Shown here one piece after another: positions 54,774 through 64,000 of a stretch of DNA of 64,000 nt. This DNA comes from Kroppenstedtia guangzhouensis (lineage in GTDB: Bacteria > Bacillota > Bacilli > Thermoactinomycetales > DSM-45169). The notes under the pieces are model-generated. The model saw nothing but the letters and a program-made list of their open reading frames with translations, was not told the DNA's origin and searched no databases. The DNA lies in NCBI RefSeq assembly GCF_014637345.1, contig NZ_BMEX01000005.1:130792-194791 (forward strand). Reading direction: 5' to 3'. Numbering within the stretch: the stretch's first letter is position 1; every line of letters begins with the position of its first letter. The position numbers were made by a program, and so were the translations under genes.

Positions 54774-55838
54774 ATGACAGAAGTAATCGCAGTAATTATA
54801 CAATTCATTCCTCTTCTCATTCTTTTGTTGCTGGCAAATGGGGCGGAGAGTCCCCGCTTGATAAAGGATGGAAAACGGGGAGGAGCCTCTGTCACACTGC
54901 TGGTGTTCTCTTATGTACTCCTCATCATGTCCTATCTCTTTATGTTCATCGTCGGAGCAATGGTTCACCTGACCGGTTTCATAGCCTCCCGGGAGGGAAT
55001 CGATGTTCCGGTTGAAATGCCCGGAATCGACCCCAAACTGGTGAACACCCTGTTTCAATCCCTTCCCTATGTGGGAGCCAGCTTCTGGATTCCATCTCTG
55101 ATAGGGCTCCTGCTGTTGATCCCGGCCGTGCGGCGAATGATTGCCCGTGTCCTTCCCATCCGGTCGGATCATATGGTCCACACGGCTTCCCTGTCCTTTT
55201 CCATGTGTATCTGGATTTATTTCTTCTTCTTTATCGCCCTGGGACTGGACACCATCAGCCGGCTGACCGCCACTCCTGGTGAGGTTGCCAATCCGATGCC
55301 GGAATTATGGACGCAACAGATCACTTTTTTCTTCATTGCCCTGATCGGAGTGGGTTGGTTCACCCGACGAAACCTGAAAGAGAGCCTTCGCCGCCTGGGA
55401 TTGGTCCTGCCGACCGGGCGTCAGGTGCTAATCGGAATCGGTTCAGGCCTGTTATTGGTGGCAGGAGCCTTGTTGTTGGAAAATTTGGCTCAGTGGATCG
55501 GATTTACCCAGGATCCCCATGTGGAAAAATTGACGGAAGAATTGTTGGGGCCCCTTTACGGTTCGTTATGGGGAATCCTGACATTGGGACTGTCCGCCGC
55601 CTTGGGGGAAGAAGCCATTTTCCGGGGAGCCTTGCTGCCCCGATTCGGGTTATTGCTGACCACCCTGCTGTTCACATTGCTTCATAGCAATTACGGACTC
55701 AGTCTGTCCACTTTGGTCGTTTTCCTGGTCGGTCTCGTCCTCGGCTTGCTTCGCAATCGTTACAACACCAGCACCACCATGGTGGTCCATGCCACTTACA
55801 ACATTTCCCTCGGGGTCTTGGCCGCTCTCTACTCCTAG
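54774..55838 (+). CDS. CPBP family intramembrane metalloprotease
   Basis: A 354-residue membrane protein with about eight helices. The C-terminal CPBP (CAAX protease/bacteriocin-processing) domain has motif 1 Glu279-Glu280-x3-Arg284 in LGEEAIFRGALL, motif 2 His304 in LFTLLHSNYG, and motif 3 His339-x3-Asn343 in VVHATYN, so all catalytic positions are intact. The N-terminal 200 residues hold further helices not typical of the minimal domain. ATG at 54774 has AAAGGAG seven bases upstream. The stop TAG coincides with the edge of repeat G. Substrate unknown. Confidence 0.92.
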   Translation: MTEVIAVIIQFIPLLILLLLANGAESPRLIKDGKRGGASVTLLVFSYVLLIMSYLFMFIVGAMVHLTGFIASREGIDVPVEMPGIDPKLVNTLFQSLPYVGASFWIPSLIGLLLLIPAVRRMIARVLPIRSDHMVHTASLSFSMCIWIYFFFFIALGLDTISRLTATPGEVANPMPELWTQQITFFFIALIGVGWFTRRNLKESLRRLGLVLPTGRQVLIGIGSGLLLVAGALLLENLAQWIGFTQDPHVEKLTEELLGPLYGSLWGILTLGLSAALGEEAIFRGALLPRFGLLLTTLLFTLLHSNYGLSLSTLVVFLVGLVLGLLRNRYNTSTTMVVHATYNISLGVLAALYS

Positions 55839-55967
55839 AAGCGTTGTGAATGAGTGCTGGCCCGGGTCAGGATTGGATTTCACATGACCTTTTCGTTGTT
55901 CTGAACTGCCAAAATCACTCCATGTGACACCCAACTCTCCCTGTCAACGCTTTTTCACAATACTTCT
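55836..55967 (+). repeat. Interspersed nested-palindrome element, copy G
   Basis: TA-GAAGCGTTGTGAATGAG begins exactly at the TAG stop of the CPBP gene, and TTTTTCACAATACTTC ends the copy. The inner arms are GGATTGGATTTCACATG and CATGTGACACCCAACTC. The core ACCTTTTCGTTGTTCTGAAC is nearly identical to copy C, which suggests recent spread. Confidence 0.92.
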
Positions 55968-55974
55968 GGGTGCA

Positions 55975-56013
55975 CAAAGGCTTGAGCCAATCCCTCCATG
56001 GCTCAAGCCTTTG
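55975..56013. terminator. Long hairpin between convergent genes
   Basis: AAAGGCTTGAGCC-AATCCCTCCAT-GGCTCAAGCCTTT has a perfect 13-bp stem. The following bases are GTTACTC (plus) and GTGCACC (minus), so a U-tract is nearly absent. It probably still serves the convergent CPBP and YhcN-like genes. Confidence 0.6.
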
Positions 56014-56017
56014 TTAC

Positions 56018-56503
56018 TCATTTCCCTCCACTGGGAAGATAGCGCAGAGGATTCCATTTGCTCATTCCAACACGGACCCGGATTTCATAACGAGGAAAAA
56101 CGAAGGTCAATTTCCTGAGAACCTTCTCCTCCAACAACCTGTAATCCCTCCGGGAAATTTTGCTCTCGGGTGTGACCTTGACTGCAGTATGTCCACCCAC
56201 TATCCGAACTTCGGCATCCTTGACACCTTCCACGCTTCGGGCGACGGCCCCCATCTGTTTTTCGGCGTCCGTCCGCACAGGTTTGATCTCGGACCATTGC
56301 CCCACATCTGACAGGTTGGGATTGGCATTTCGGATCCCGAACCGACCGTCATCTTGAAGATATCTGTATTGATCCTTTTGAAACCGGTAACCGGTCCGGG
56401 CCGGACTTTGATCCCGGTCGGTGGCCGCCCCCTGATTCCCCGCACCGGCGCAGCCGGCAAACAGGAGGCATAGGATGATGAAGACACCGGTACACCGATT
56501 CAT
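56018..56503 (-). CDS. YhcN/YlaJ-like sporulation lipoprotein
   Basis: A 161-residue lipoprotein. A signal peptide ends in the lipobox LFAGC, so the mature Cys is near residue 20. The rest has a short Gln/Asp/Arg-rich linker and a C-terminal alpha/beta domain with KQMGAVARSVEGVKDAEVRIVGGHTAVKV, typical of the YhcN/YlaJ spore lipoprotein family linked to germination and outgrowth. ATG at 56503 has AGGGAGGTG six bases upstream. That SD lies in the 3' arm of the tdk terminator hairpin, so translation or transcription must avoid the hairpin. Confidence 0.8.
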   Translation of the reverse strand: MNRCTGVFIILCLLFAGCAGAGNQGAATDRDQSPARTGYRFQKDQYRYLQDDGRFGIRNANPNLSDVGQWSEIKPVRTDAEKQMGAVARSVEGVKDAEVRIVGGHTAVKVTPESKISRRDYRLLEEKVLRKLTFVFPRYEIRVRVGMSKWNPLRYLPSGGK

Positions 56504-56545
56504 AAAAAACACCTCCCTGAGACTAGTGTATCTCTCAGGAAGGTG
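56504..56545 (-). terminator. tdk terminator hairpin that contains the next gene's ribosome site
   Basis: On the minus strand CACCTTCCTGAGA and TCTCAGGGAGGTG pair over 13 positions with one mismatch across a ten-base loop, followed by TTTTTT and then directly ATG. The tdk stop codon lies in the 5' arm, and GGGAGGTG, the SD of the lipoprotein gene, lies in the 3' arm. The plus strand also has AAAAA after the stem, so it is near-symmetric. Confidence 0.85.
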
Positions 56546-57143
56546 AAAAACTCTTGGATAAAGATTTCCGCTCCGCCAATTCATGACAGTGTCGACATCG
56601 GGCTTCATATTTTTCCTTGGCTCCCACCTGTACAACAGGCTCGTCCACACCCGCCGGCCCCTCGTCGGCCAGCCGCTGTGTCCGGCCTGCCGGGTTGCCG
56701 CAGCGAACACAGATTGCCTGCAACTTGGTCACATACTCAGCCACCGCCATCAGGTCTGGCGTCGGGCGGAAAGGAACTCCCCGAAAATCCTGGTCCAGCC
56801 CTGCACAGATCACCCGAATTCCCCGGTCGGCCAATGCCTGAGCGACATGGACGATCTCCTCATCAAAAAACTGGACTTCATCGACTGCCACCACATCGAT
56901 CTCATCAGATACATAATCCAGAATATGTACTGCCCTGTGCAAAACCGTCGCATCCGTACAAACTCCGTTATGGGAAGTGACAGCTTCAGAGCGATAACGG
57001 GTATCGACGGCAGGTTTGAAAACAGCCACCCTCTGCCTCGCAATCCGTGCCCTGCGGATCCGGCGGATCAGCTCCTCGCTCTTTCCCGAGAACATCCCCC
57101 CGCAGATGACCTCAATCCATCCATCCCTGGTCACCGGGTTCAT
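56535..57143 (-). CDS. tdk: Thymidine kinase
   Basis: A 202-residue type II thymidine kinase that phosphorylates thymidine with ATP. The P-loop is [13 protein letters not shown], the Walker-B-like strand is [13 protein letters not shown], and the lasso/zinc domain has [13 protein letters not shown] and the CRHC pair. ATG at 57143 has GGGGGGAG upstream; the adjacent ATG at 57146 is possible. It follows rpmE as in B. subtilis. Confidence 0.97.
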   Translation of the reverse strand: MNPVTRDGWIEVICGGMFSGKSEELIRRIRRARIARQRVAVFKPAVDTRYRSEAVTSHNGVCTDATVLHRAVHILDYVSDEIDVVAVDEVQFFDEEIVHVAQALADRGIRVICAGLDQDFRGVPFRPTPDLMAVAEYVTKLQAICVRCGNPAGRTQRLADEGPAGVDEPVVQVGAKEKYEARCRHCHELAERKSLSKSFSPS

Positions 57144-57170
57144 CATTCTCCCCCCTATGTATCAACGGAG

Positions 57171-57201
57171 AAACAGGCAAGCGATGGCCGCCTGCCTGTT
57201 T
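57171..57201 (-). terminator. Terminator after rpmE
   Basis: AAACAGGCA-GGCGGCCATCGCT-TGCCTGTTT on the minus strand has a perfect 9-bp stem followed by CTCCG, so the U-tract is only the stem's own TTT. Weak to moderate. Confidence 0.55.
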
Positions 57202-57228
57202 ATTCCCCTGAACCATCTATATCAAGAT

Positions 57229-57426
57229 TTAGAGGTTGTATTTCTTCTTAAATCGATCCACACGACCCCCGGCACTCACATGCTTCTGTTTGCCGGTGAA
57301 AAAGGGATGGCATGCGGAGCAGATATCCACGCGCAGGTTTTCCTTTGTCGAGCCGGTTTCAAAGGTATTCCCGCAAGCGCAGGTCACCATAGTCCGTTTG
57401 TACTCAGGATGAATAGCCGCTTTCAT
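57229..57426 (-). CDS. rpmE: 50S ribosomal protein L31
   Basis: A 65-residue zinc-containing L31 (C+ type). The cysteines of [13 protein letters not shown] and [14 protein letters not shown] form the zinc site; the ending RVDRFKKKY is standard. A strong promoter stands at 57491-57519, leaving a leader of about 60 bases in which L31 leaders of Firmicutes are known to carry an autoregulatory structure. I did not verify that structure here. Confidence 0.98.
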   Translation of the reverse strand: MKAAIHPEYKRTMVTCACGNTFETGSTKENLRVDICSACHPFFTGKQKHVSAGGRVDRFKKKYNL

Positions 57427-57490
57427 GAAACTTCACCTCTTTTCACATCGGGTTCCATCCATCGCTTATCCGACGTAAAACCACTAAGAA

Positions 57491-57519
57491 ATTATATCAC
57501 GGATAATCCTCACCTGCAA
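57491..57519 (-). promoter_or_regulatory. Promoter of rpmE
   Basis: TTGCAG (57514-57519), 17 bases, TATAAT (57491-57496) with TGA before the -10 on the minus strand: near-consensus extended promoter. Confidence 0.88.
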
Positions 57520-57611
57520 GAGGAAGGAGGCGGACATCCCATCTTTTCCCAAAACCAGCTTGATTATCGGAGTCTCAGTGATAAACAATAAAAGTGCTTC
57601 CCGCAGACCGG

Positions 57612-58589
57612 TCAAGGGAGCTTTGTGAGTGGGTTGATCGGTTGATCATTCCGTCGTATCTCAAAATGAAGATGGACACCTGTCGAATTTCCGGTGGTCC
57701 CCATATGGCCGATCTCACTTTTACGGGTGACCCTCTGTCCAATGCTGACCGAAATCCGACTCAAATGAGCATAATAGGTGGTCCAGCCCCCGCCGTGATC
57801 CACCACCACCAAATTACCGTAATTGCCTCCCCACCCGGCCCGGACCACGGTGCCATCCCGAGCCGGCTGAATCGGTGTCTGTGCACCGCGCTCATTCCAG
57901 ATATCGATCCCTGTGTGCATCTTTCCGTGTCTCAAGCCGAACCGGCTGGTGATCTGGCCGGTGACAGGCCAACGAAAAAATGAATGGCCCACGCCGGTGT
58001 CCGACGTTGCCAGCCGGACACCGCCCTTTGCTGGCTGGGTTGCAGATCGGGATATAGCAGGAGTGAATTCCAGGGGGATAGTCAGCACTTGTCCCACATA
58101 GGGGGCAGAAGAGAGATTCAGATCCGGATTGGCCTCTTTAAGCGCAGTGACCGTCACTTCGTTTTCCTCGGCAATGGAGATCAAGGTTTGTCCTTCCTTG
58201 ACTCGAATCCGCTTCAATTCCACCGGAATCTTCAATCGTTGCCCCGCCTGTAATAACTGCGGATCTTTAATGCGGTTCAAATCCGCCAGGACCTTGTGGT
58301 CCACCCCATAGCGAAGACCGATCCCGTAGAGAGTATCCCCTTTTTCCACCTTATAGGAAAGCAGCTTTTTATCCCATTTGACTGCCAGATGCCCTTCCGC
58401 AACAGAGGAAACTGGATTCAGGTATTGATAGAGAGCTTCCTGGGCGAGTCTCTCTTTTTTCCATTCCGGAGAGTGGGGTTGGATCCCCTCTTCTGTTGCG
58501 GCACTGACGGATTCTCCATCACTGCCTGTGAAAAAGGAAGCCGTGCACAATGAAAGGGAGGAAGCCACCAGTGTGGTCTTATTGGTCAT
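57612..58589 (-). CDS. LysM and M23 peptidase domain cell-wall hydrolase
   Basis: A 325-residue exported protein. An N-terminal hydrophobic segment ends near residue 35. Two LysM domains follow: YKVEKGDTLYGIGLRYGVDHKVLADLNRI and IRVKEGQTLISIAEENEVTVTALKEANPDL. The M23 domain then has SRFGLRHGKMHTGIDI with the zinc His and Asp, YYAHLSRISVSIGQRV, and HLHFEIRRND with the HxH pair. All metal ligands are intact, so an active glycyl or D,D-endopeptidase is likely. It stands between rho and rpmE; a role in growth or sporulation cannot be chosen. Confidence 0.92.
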   Translation of the reverse strand: MTNKTTLVASSLSLCTASFFTGSDGESVSAATEEGIQPHSPEWKKERLAQEALYQYLNPVSSVAEGHLAVKWDKKLLSYKVEKGDTLYGIGLRYGVDHKVLADLNRIKDPQLLQAGQRLKIPVELKRIRVKEGQTLISIAEENEVTVTALKEANPDLNLSSAPYVGQVLTIPLEFTPAISRSATQPAKGGVRLATSDTGVGHSFFRWPVTGQITSRFGLRHGKMHTGIDIWNERGAQTPIQPARDGTVVRAGWGGNYGNLVVVDHGGGWTTYYAHLSRISVSIGQRVTRKSEIGHMGTTGNSTGVHLHFEIRRNDQPINPLTKLP

Positions 58590-58676
58590 GACACCACCCA
58601 CCCCAAAGGATGTTTTGGAAAGATGAAAACCCGTCTCTCCAATGCATCCTATGACGGAAAAGCAGGGATTATGAAA

Positions 58677-59939
58677 TTATGCGGTGGAAGACCGAGGACG
58701 GGATTCAAGTTTGGAGAGGAACTCCTCGTTGGTCTCCGTTTCAGCCAGCTTGCGCAAAAATGAATCGGTGTATTCCAGCCCCTCGGACATGGTTTTGCGC
58801 AGAGTCCACAATTTTTCCTGTTCCGACTTGGACAGAAGAAGTTCCTCTCTTCGGGTGCCGGAGCGGCGGAGGTCGATGGCCGGAAAAATCCGTCGCTCGG
58901 AAAGACGGCGATCCAGGTGAAGTTCCAGATTGCCGGTTCCTTTAAATTCCTCATAAATCACATCATCCATCCGGGAGCCCGTATCGACAAGCGCTGTGGC
59001 TAAAATGGTTAAACTGCCGCCCTCTTCCACATTTCGGGCGGAACCGAAAAATCGTTTGGGCCGGTGGAAGGCAGCCGGGTCAATCCCTCCAGACAAGGTA
59101 CGACCACTGGGCGGAATCACCAGGTTATACGCCCGGGCCAGTCGGGTGATGCTATCGAGCAGGATCACCACGTCCCGTTTGTGTTCAACCAACCGCTTGG
59201 CCCGCTCCAGGACTAACTCCGCCACTTTGATATGGTTCTCAGGCATCTCATCAAAAGTGGAGCTGACCACTTCTCCATTGACCGAGCGTTGCATATCTGT
59301 CACTTCCTCCGGCCGCTCGTCGATCAGGAGAACAAACAGGGATATTCCGGGGTGATTGGTTGTGATGCTGTTGGCAATCTCTTTGAGCAACATTGTCTTC
59401 CCGGCCTTTGGCTGGGCTACGATCAGCCCGCGCTGTCCCAACCCGACCGGCGCGACCAGGTCCATGATTCGAGTGGATAACTTATCCGGTTGCGACTCCA
59501 GACTGAGCCTCTCTTGGGGATACAGGGGGGTCAAGGCGGGGAAATGAAGACGTTCTGCGGCCTGCTCTGGATCTTCGCCATTGACGGCTTCCACTTGCAA
59601 CAGACCAAAATACCGCTCATTCTCTTTCGGGGCTCTCACTTTTCCGGACACCAGATCCCCGGTGCGAAGGTCAAAGCGACGGATTTGCGAAGCGGAAATG
59701 TAGATGTCTTCTGTGGACGGAAGATAGTTGATGGGGCGGAGAAACCCATATCCCTCCGGCATAATCTCCAACACTCCTTCCATGAACATCAAACCCGCTT
59801 TTTCCGCCTTAGCCTTCAGAATTGCAAAAATCAGTTCCTTCTTTTTCATTTGACTGTAATTGGAAATCTGATACTCCCTGGCCAGTTTATACAGTTCCGG
59901 CAACCGCCGGTTCTCCAGATTGTTTAAGGAAAGATCCAT
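58677..59939 (-). CDS. rho: Transcription termination factor Rho
   Basis: A 420-residue hexameric RNA helicase. The N-terminal helical and cold-shock-like RNA domains have [20 protein letters not shown]. The P-loop is [15 protein letters not shown], the Walker [18 protein letters not shown], the Q/R loops follow, and the secondary site has [23 protein letters not shown]. Family length. ATG at 59939 is taken; TTG one codon earlier is possible. Confidence 0.98.
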   Translation of the reverse strand: MDLSLNNLENRRLPELYKLAREYQISNYSQMKKKELIFAILKAKAEKAGLMFMEGVLEIMPEGYGFLRPINYLPSTEDIYISASQIRRFDLRTGDLVSGKVRAPKENERYFGLLQVEAVNGEDPEQAAERLHFPALTPLYPQERLSLESQPDKLSTRIMDLVAPVGLGQRGLIVAQPKAGKTMLLKEIANSITTNHPGISLFVLLIDERPEEVTDMQRSVNGEVVSSTFDEMPENHIKVAELVLERAKRLVEHKRDVVILLDSITRLARAYNLVIPPSGRTLSGGIDPAAFHRPKRFFGSARNVEEGGSLTILATALVDTGSRMDDVIYEEFKGTGNLELHLDRRLSERRIFPAIDLRRSGTRREELLLSKSEQEKLWTLRKTMSEGLEYTDSFLRKLAETETNEEFLSKLESRPRSSTA

Positions 59940-60038
59940 CAATAGCCATCACCGCACTTTTTTCAGAATGTCCTATCAGCTTGGCCCATTCCTCCGGCGG
60001 ATATTCCGGAGTCTCCGAACCTGCCGGATGATTTCCCC

Positions 60039-61004
60039 TTATTCCAAGACCAGATTCGGCTTTTTCTCCAAACGATGCTTACCGTCAATAAATCGGACTG
60101 TTCCGGTCCTGGCCCTCATCACCACTGAATGGGTGGTGGCGATGGTGCCGTTGTAACGAACTCCCTTCAGCAATTCACCGTCGGTTACCCCCGTGGCTGC
60201 AAAGATAGCGTCATCTCCACCGACCAAATCCTTCATAAACAAGGTTTGACCCGGATCCTGGATCCCCATGTTGAGGCAACGTTGAAACTGCTCTTCATTC
60301 TCGGGGATCAGACGCCCTTGGATTTCTCCACCCAGACATTTTAAGGCCACCGCTGCCAACACCCCTTCGGGAGCTCCTCCCCGACCCAAAAGCAGGTCCA
60401 CACCGGTATCAGGAAAAGCGGTATGGATGGCCGCGGCTACATCCCCGTCTGGAATCAGTTTAATCCGGGCACCGGTCCGGCGGACATCTTCAATGATTTT
60501 TGCATGCCGCGGACGGTCGAGCAACGCGACCACCAGGTCATTGACATCCTTACCGAGAGCCCGGGCAACGGAACAGAGATTGTCCTCCACCGGGGCGTTG
60601 AGATCCACATGTCCGACAGCACCCGGTCCCACTGCAATTTTGTCCATGTACATGTCCGGGGCGTGCAACAGGTTGCCGCGGTCAGCTACAGCCACGACGG
60701 ACAGAGCGTTCCAAAGTCCCTTCGCCACGATATTGGTCCCCTCCAGAGGGTCGACCGCCACATCCACCTCCGGAAGGTAACCGAGACCCAGCCGCTCTCC
60801 AATGTACAACATCGGTGCTTCATCCATCTCCCCTTCACCGATGACAACGGTACCCCGCATCGGAATCGTGTCAAAGACGGTTCGCATAGCAGACGTGGCA
60901 GCCTCATCCGCTTCATCTTTTTTCCCCAAACCCATCCAGCGACCGGATGCCACGGCAGCCGCTTCCGTAACCCGGACCAATTCCATTGTCAAACTACGTT
61001 CCAA
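60039..61004 (-). CDS. glpX: Class II fructose-1,6-bisphosphatase
   Basis: A 321-residue metal-dependent phosphatase of gluconeogenesis. Conserved segments are [33 protein letters not shown] with the metal acids, VDPLEGTN and [13 protein letters not shown] at 61004 gives the family start ([15 protein letters not shown]) with GGGAGG eight bases upstream; an upstream TTG two codons earlier is too near the SD. Confidence 0.96.
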   Translation of the reverse strand: MERSLTMELVRVTEAAAVASGRWMGLGKKDEADEAATSAMRTVFDTIPMRGTVVIGEGEMDEAPMLYIGERLGLGYLPEVDVAVDPLEGTNIVAKGLWNALSVVAVADRGNLLHAPDMYMDKIAVGPGAVGHVDLNAPVEDNLCSVARALGKDVNDLVVALLDRPRHAKIIEDVRRTGARIKLIPDGDVAAAIHTAFPDTGVDLLLGRGGAPEGVLAAVALKCLGGEIQGRLIPENEEQFQRCLNMGIQDPGQTLFMKDLVGGDDAIFAATGVTDGELLKGVRYNGTIATTHSVVMRARTGTVRFIDGKHRLEKKPNLVLE

Positions 61005-61311
61005 CTTCAATCCCTCCCCAGCTTTTTCCGTTCCGGGAACCTCCGGAATTCAAATTTATCAAGCGTGTTGATCAGCTGTATTTTGGGAGTGGAGATCGTG
61101 TCCCACCACGCGACCGTTGCACCCATAGGGCATACGCTTCACTCCGATCTCGCTTTGGTAACACATGACTCCTTCCCTCTTCCTATTTATTGGTTAATCA
61201 ATAACCCTGCCAATTTATAAAAACACCCAACGGAGTGGCATAATCACCTTTATATGTTACACTATTTGACCCCGCAGAGTGAACCCGGTCGATCAGCCAG
61301 GAAGGAATCGA
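61005..61311. other. Gap between murA2 and glpX
   Basis: About 300 bases. A 35-codon frame (ATG 61166 to TGA 61059, minus strand; it includes RMPYGCNGRVVGHDLHSQ) has AGGAAGAGG nine bases upstream but no recognised family. Two sequence blocks here, GGAGTGAAGCG and TGCCCTATGGGT (minus strand), also occur in the insert of repeat copy C. The remaining A/T-rich part near 61190-61260 may hold a promoter, but no clear pair was found. Confidence 0.4.
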
Positions 61312-62559
61312 TTAGACCCGCCAGATTTCCGCTCCCAGGGAGCAAAGTTTTTTTTCTAGGTTTTCGTATCCCCTGTCAATATGATCTACTCCGATGATCT
61401 CTGTCACTCCGGTTGCTGCCAAGCCCGCCACCACAAGAGCGGCTCCTCCCCTAAGATCAGTCGCCCGGACAGTTGCTCCATGCAGGGATGAGCCTCCCCG
61501 GATCCGTGCCGTCCGCCCCTCCACCCGAATATCGGCACCCATTCGATACAGCTCATCCACATGTTTAAACCGGGAAACATAAATGTTATCTGTCACTAGA
61601 CTCGTCCCCTCCGCTTGGATGAGCAAGGAAGTGAAAGGCTGTTGCAAATCCGTGGGGAAGCCGGGGTAAGGGAGGGTTTTGATATCTACAGCCTGATAAT
61701 TTTCCTTCCCGATCACCCGGAGCGACTCATCGGATTCCTTAACAGTGATGCCCATTTCCCTCAATTTAGCCGACAGAGGCTCCAGATGAAGGGGGATGAC
61801 ATTTTCCACTGTCACATCTCCCACGGTGGCCGCTGCAGCAATCATATAGGTTCCGGCCTCGATCCGGTCGGGGATGATGGAGTGGCGGCATCCCTGAAGA
61901 GAACGTTTCCCCCGAATCCGGATCACATCGGTACCGGCTCCCTTGATCCTGGCCCCCATGGATGAAAGAAGGGTGGCCACATCGATGATCTCCGGTTCTT
62001 TGGCTGCATTTTCGATCACAGTGACACCCTCCGCCCGGGAGGCCGCCAACATGATATTGATCGTTGCCCCCACGCTTATCACATCGAGATAGATTCTTGC
62101 CCCTTTCAGATGGGACGCGGTCAGATGGATCGAACCATCCTTGTAAACCACCTGGGCTCCCAATGCTTCAAACCCCTTGATATGCTGATCGATGGGGCGG
62201 GGGCCCAGATTACAGCCTCCGGGCATTCCCACGACCGCCTCCCCGAACCGACCCAGCATCGCCCCCATCAGATAATAGGAGGCCCGCAATTTTTTCACGC
62301 TTGAATCGTCCATCGGCAGGTTTCTCAATTGTCGCCCGTCGATGCGCAGAGTATCTCCATCCCGGATCACTTCCGCTCCCAAGCGGCGTAGAATTTCTTC
62401 AAAGACTTGCACATCCCGGATACCGGGTAGATTCTCTATCACCGTGACCGACTCGGCAAGAATGGTGGCGGGGATCAAAGCCAGTGCACTGTTCTTTGCC
62501 CCGCTGATCGGCACATGGCCGTAAAGCGGGCGTCCTCCTTTGATCATCAGCTTTTCCAT
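61312..62559 (-). CDS. murAB: UDP-GlcNAc 1-carboxyvinyltransferase, second copy
   Basis: A 415-residue MurA paralogue. [13 protein letters not shown] near residue 20 holds the Lys-Asn pair. The catalytic Cys is retained in [15 protein letters not shown]. The position between fsa and glpX/rho matches murAB (murZ) in B. subtilis. ATG at 62559 has AAGGAGGG upstream. It likely backs up the copy at 21603-22907. Confidence 0.95.
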   Translation of the reverse strand: MEKLMIKGGRPLYGHVPISGAKNSALALIPATILAESVTVIENLPGIRDVQVFEEILRRLGAEVIRDGDTLRIDGRQLRNLPMDDSSVKKLRASYYLMGAMLGRFGEAVVGMPGGCNLGPRPIDQHIKGFEALGAQVVYKDGSIHLTASHLKGARIYLDVISVGATINIMLAASRAEGVTVIENAAKEPEIIDVATLLSSMGARIKGAGTDVIRIRGKRSLQGCRHSIIPDRIEAGTYMIAAAATVGDVTVENVIPLHLEPLSAKLREMGITVKESDESLRVIGKENYQAVDIKTLPYPGFPTDLQQPFTSLLIQAEGTSLVTDNIYVSRFKHVDELYRMGADIRVEGRTARIRGGSSLHGATVRATDLRGGAALVVAGLAATGVTEIIGVDHIDRGYENLEKKLCSLGAEIWRV

Positions 62560-62672
62560 CTTGACCCTCCTTCCCAATTCACGTCTGACCCGGGCGGACC
62601 CCTCATGAAAAGGGAAATCCGGCGGCGACAGGCCACACACCCGCACCGCCGGAACACTGATGATGGTGATCG

Positions 62673-63332
62673 TCAGTTCCTGCTATATCCTTTGTTCGCT
62701 TGTTCCCAGTCTTGTTTAAACCGCTTGATCCCTTGATCGGTCAGGGGATGTTGAAACAGTTTTTTCATGACGCCAAAGGGCAAGGTGGCGACATGGGCAC
62801 CGCTTTCCGCTGCTTGGGTGACATGAAGGGGATGGCGTACACTCGCTGCAATGATCTTTGTCCCGATTTCATGTATATCGAAAATATGGGCGATCTGTCT
62901 GATCAATTCCATTCCGTCATGGCTGATATCATCCAATCTCCCGATAAAAGGACTCACATAGGTGGCCCCAGCCCGTGCGGCCATCAAAGCCTGATTAGCA
63001 GAAAAAACCAGGGTGACGTTGGTCTGGATCCCCTCCCGGGAAAAGCGGTGGACCGCTTTCAATCCTTCAGCAGTCATCGGAACCTTGATGGTGACCTTTT
63101 CGGAAATAGCCGTGAGCGGCTCCGCCTCTTTCCACATTCCCTCGGCATCATCACTCATCACTTCCGCACTGACTGAACCGTCGACGATGTCCACGATTTC
63201 CCGGAGGACCTCAGTAAATTCCCGCCCGGACTTGGCCACCAGACTTGGATTGGTGGTCACTCCGGCAAGGATGCCCCATTGATTTGCCTCACGAATCTCA
63301 TCCACTTGGGCAGTATCGATAAAAAATTTCAA
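62673..63332 (-). CDS. fsa: Transaldolase / fructose-6-phosphate aldolase family (TalC/Fsa)
   Basis: A 219-residue small transaldolase-family barrel. [30 protein letters not shown] and the Schiff-base Lys in [14 protein letters not shown] (near residue 86) are present, then [35 protein letters not shown]. Short members act as transaldolase or fructose-6-phosphate aldolase; the choice depends on one active-site residue not resolved here. The start is TTG at 63332. It lies immediately downstream of fba. Confidence 0.94.
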   Translation of the reverse strand: MKFFIDTAQVDEIREANQWGILAGVTTNPSLVAKSGREFTEVLREIVDIVDGSVSAEVMSDDAEGMWKEAEPLTAISEKVTIKVPMTAEGLKAVHRFSREGIQTNVTLVFSANQALMAARAGATYVSPFIGRLDDISHDGMELIRQIAHIFDIHEIGTKIIAASVRHPLHVTQAAESGAHVATLPFGVMKKLFQHPLTDQGIKRFKQDWEQANKGYSRN

Positions 63333-63383
63333 AGCGGATCATCTCCTGTGAAAAATGAGCAAGGGGTCACGCTTCCCCTGAAA

Positions 63384-64000
63384 TCAAGCCTTTCCGGAAC
63401 TGCCGAACAGACGCATCTTCGCTTGAACGGTCGCCTGGATCGCCTCCCGGCCGGGACCCAAATATTTACGGGGATCGATCATGTCAGGTTTACTGTCGAG
63501 CAGTTCACGAACCACCCGGGTGCAGGCAACCTGGCTCTCCGTGTTGACATTGATTTTGCCCACACCCAGCCGGATCGAATCCTGGATCGCTTGGTCAGGA
63601 ACTCCGGAACCTCCGTGAAGCACGATGGGGGCATCGATGTTGTCAGCGACTTTTTCGATAATATCAAAGCGGATCTTCGGTTCCCCTTTATACATGCCAT
63701 GAGCGGTTCCGACGGCGATCGCCATCGCGTCGACCCCGGTCTCCTCCCAGAAGCGGATCGCTTCCTCAGGTTTGGCCAGGGCAGCCTCCGCCTCATCCAC
63801 TTGAACATCATCCTCCACTCCGCCGATAGTTCCCAATTCCCCTTCGACCGATACACCCACTGCATGGGCCGCTTTGACGATTTCCTTGGTGAGACGGATG
63901 TTTTCCTCAAACGGATGATGGGAACCGTCAAACATGACAGAGGAGAAACCGGCTTGGATACATTTCATCGCCACCTCAAAACTGCTGCCGTGATCCAGAT
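63384..64000 (-). CDS. fba: Class II fructose-bisphosphate aldolase, 5' end outside window
   Basis: The 3' 205 codons of a zinc aldolase that cleaves fructose-1,6-bisphosphate. The window edge cuts inside LDHGSSFEV, a zinc-ligand His region. SVMFDGSHHPFEEN, GVSVEGELGTIGGVEDDV, AVGTAHGMYKG (second ligand His) and LHGGSGVPD (third) are intact, as is the substrate loop GKINVNT. The gene is partial; its start lies beyond 64000. Confidence 0.97.
   Translation of the reverse strand, partial: LDHGSSFEVAMKCIQAGFSSVMFDGSHHPFEENIRLTKEIVKAAHAVGVSVEGELGTIGGVEDDVQVDEAEAALAKPEEAIRFWEETGVDAMAIAVGTAHGMYKGEPKIRFDIIEKVADNIDAPIVLHGGSGVPDQAIQDSIRLGVGKINVNTESQVACTRVVRELLDSKPDMIDPRKYLGPGREAIQATVQAKMRLFGSSGKA

Overview
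The window reads as a chromosome segment of a spore-forming, moderately GC-rich Gram-positive bacterium of the Bacillales. The sporulation genes spoIIID, spoIIQ, spoIID and spoIIR, and a gene order close to Bacillus subtilis (fba-fsa-murA2-glpX-rho-rpmE-tdk-prfA-prmC-spoIIR-sua5-mntP-ywlE-rpiB-ywlG-glyA-upp-atp), support this. The frequent TTG and GTG starts, strong Shine-Dalgarno (SD) sites and an 11-gene-type nuo operon suggest the Thermoactinomycetaceae (Kroppenstedtia/Desmospora-like). That family assignment is inference. Almost every gene is on the minus strand, so transcription runs from high to low coordinates.

Layout. 1-160: the aptamer half and promoter of an S-box (SAM) riboswitch whose target gene lies outside the window. 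326-436: a 36-residue membrane peptide on the plus strand. 538-14673: a surface-polysaccharide cluster with an initiating sugar transferase, an epimerase, three family-4 glycosyltransferases, a Wzy-like polymerase, a Wzx-like flippase and five enzymes that together match the Wbp route to UDP-2,3-diacetamido-2,3-dideoxy-mannuronate. 14865-17580: fabZ, an ACT-domain malic enzyme and pgsA. 17688-23993: epuA-like, spoIIID, spoIIQ, a YciI-like gene, spoIID, murAA, ywmB and a DUF1146 gene. 24394-24759: a YndM-like membrane protein on the plus strand. 24839-34099: the nuo operon (A,B,C,H,I,J,K,L,M,N), in which nuoD is absent from its expected place. 34394-35090: a 5'-truncated group II intron. 35179-42409: the complete ATP synthase operon. 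42668-54328: upp, rtcB, glyA, ywlG, rpiB, ywlE, mntP, sua5, a GNAT acetyltransferase, spoIIR, prmC and prfA. 54774-55838: a CPBP membrane protease on the plus strand. 56018-64000: a YhcN-like lipoprotein, tdk, rpmE, a LysM-M23 protein, rho, glpX, murA2, fsa and the 3' part of fba.

The most notable extra layer is a family of about 130-bp interspersed elements with nested inverted repeats. There are six near-full copies and one partial copy. Outer ends read GAAGCGTTGTGAA / TTCACAACGCTTC, and the better-preserved copies are bounded by TA, which suggests non-autonomous IS630/mariner-type MITEs. Two copies begin exactly at the TAG stop of the adjacent gene (nuoH and the CPBP protease), so the element end appears to form the stop codon.

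How the genes work together: the polysaccharide cluster makes and exports a surface glycan containing amino-uronic acid. murAA and murA2 start peptidoglycan synthesis. spoIIQ, spoIID and spoIIR act in engulfment and forespore-to-mother-cell signalling. nuo and atp form the respiratory energy module, although complex I as encoded here would lack its quinone-site subunit unless nuoD lies elsewhere. No tRNA, rRNA or CRISPR array was seen.
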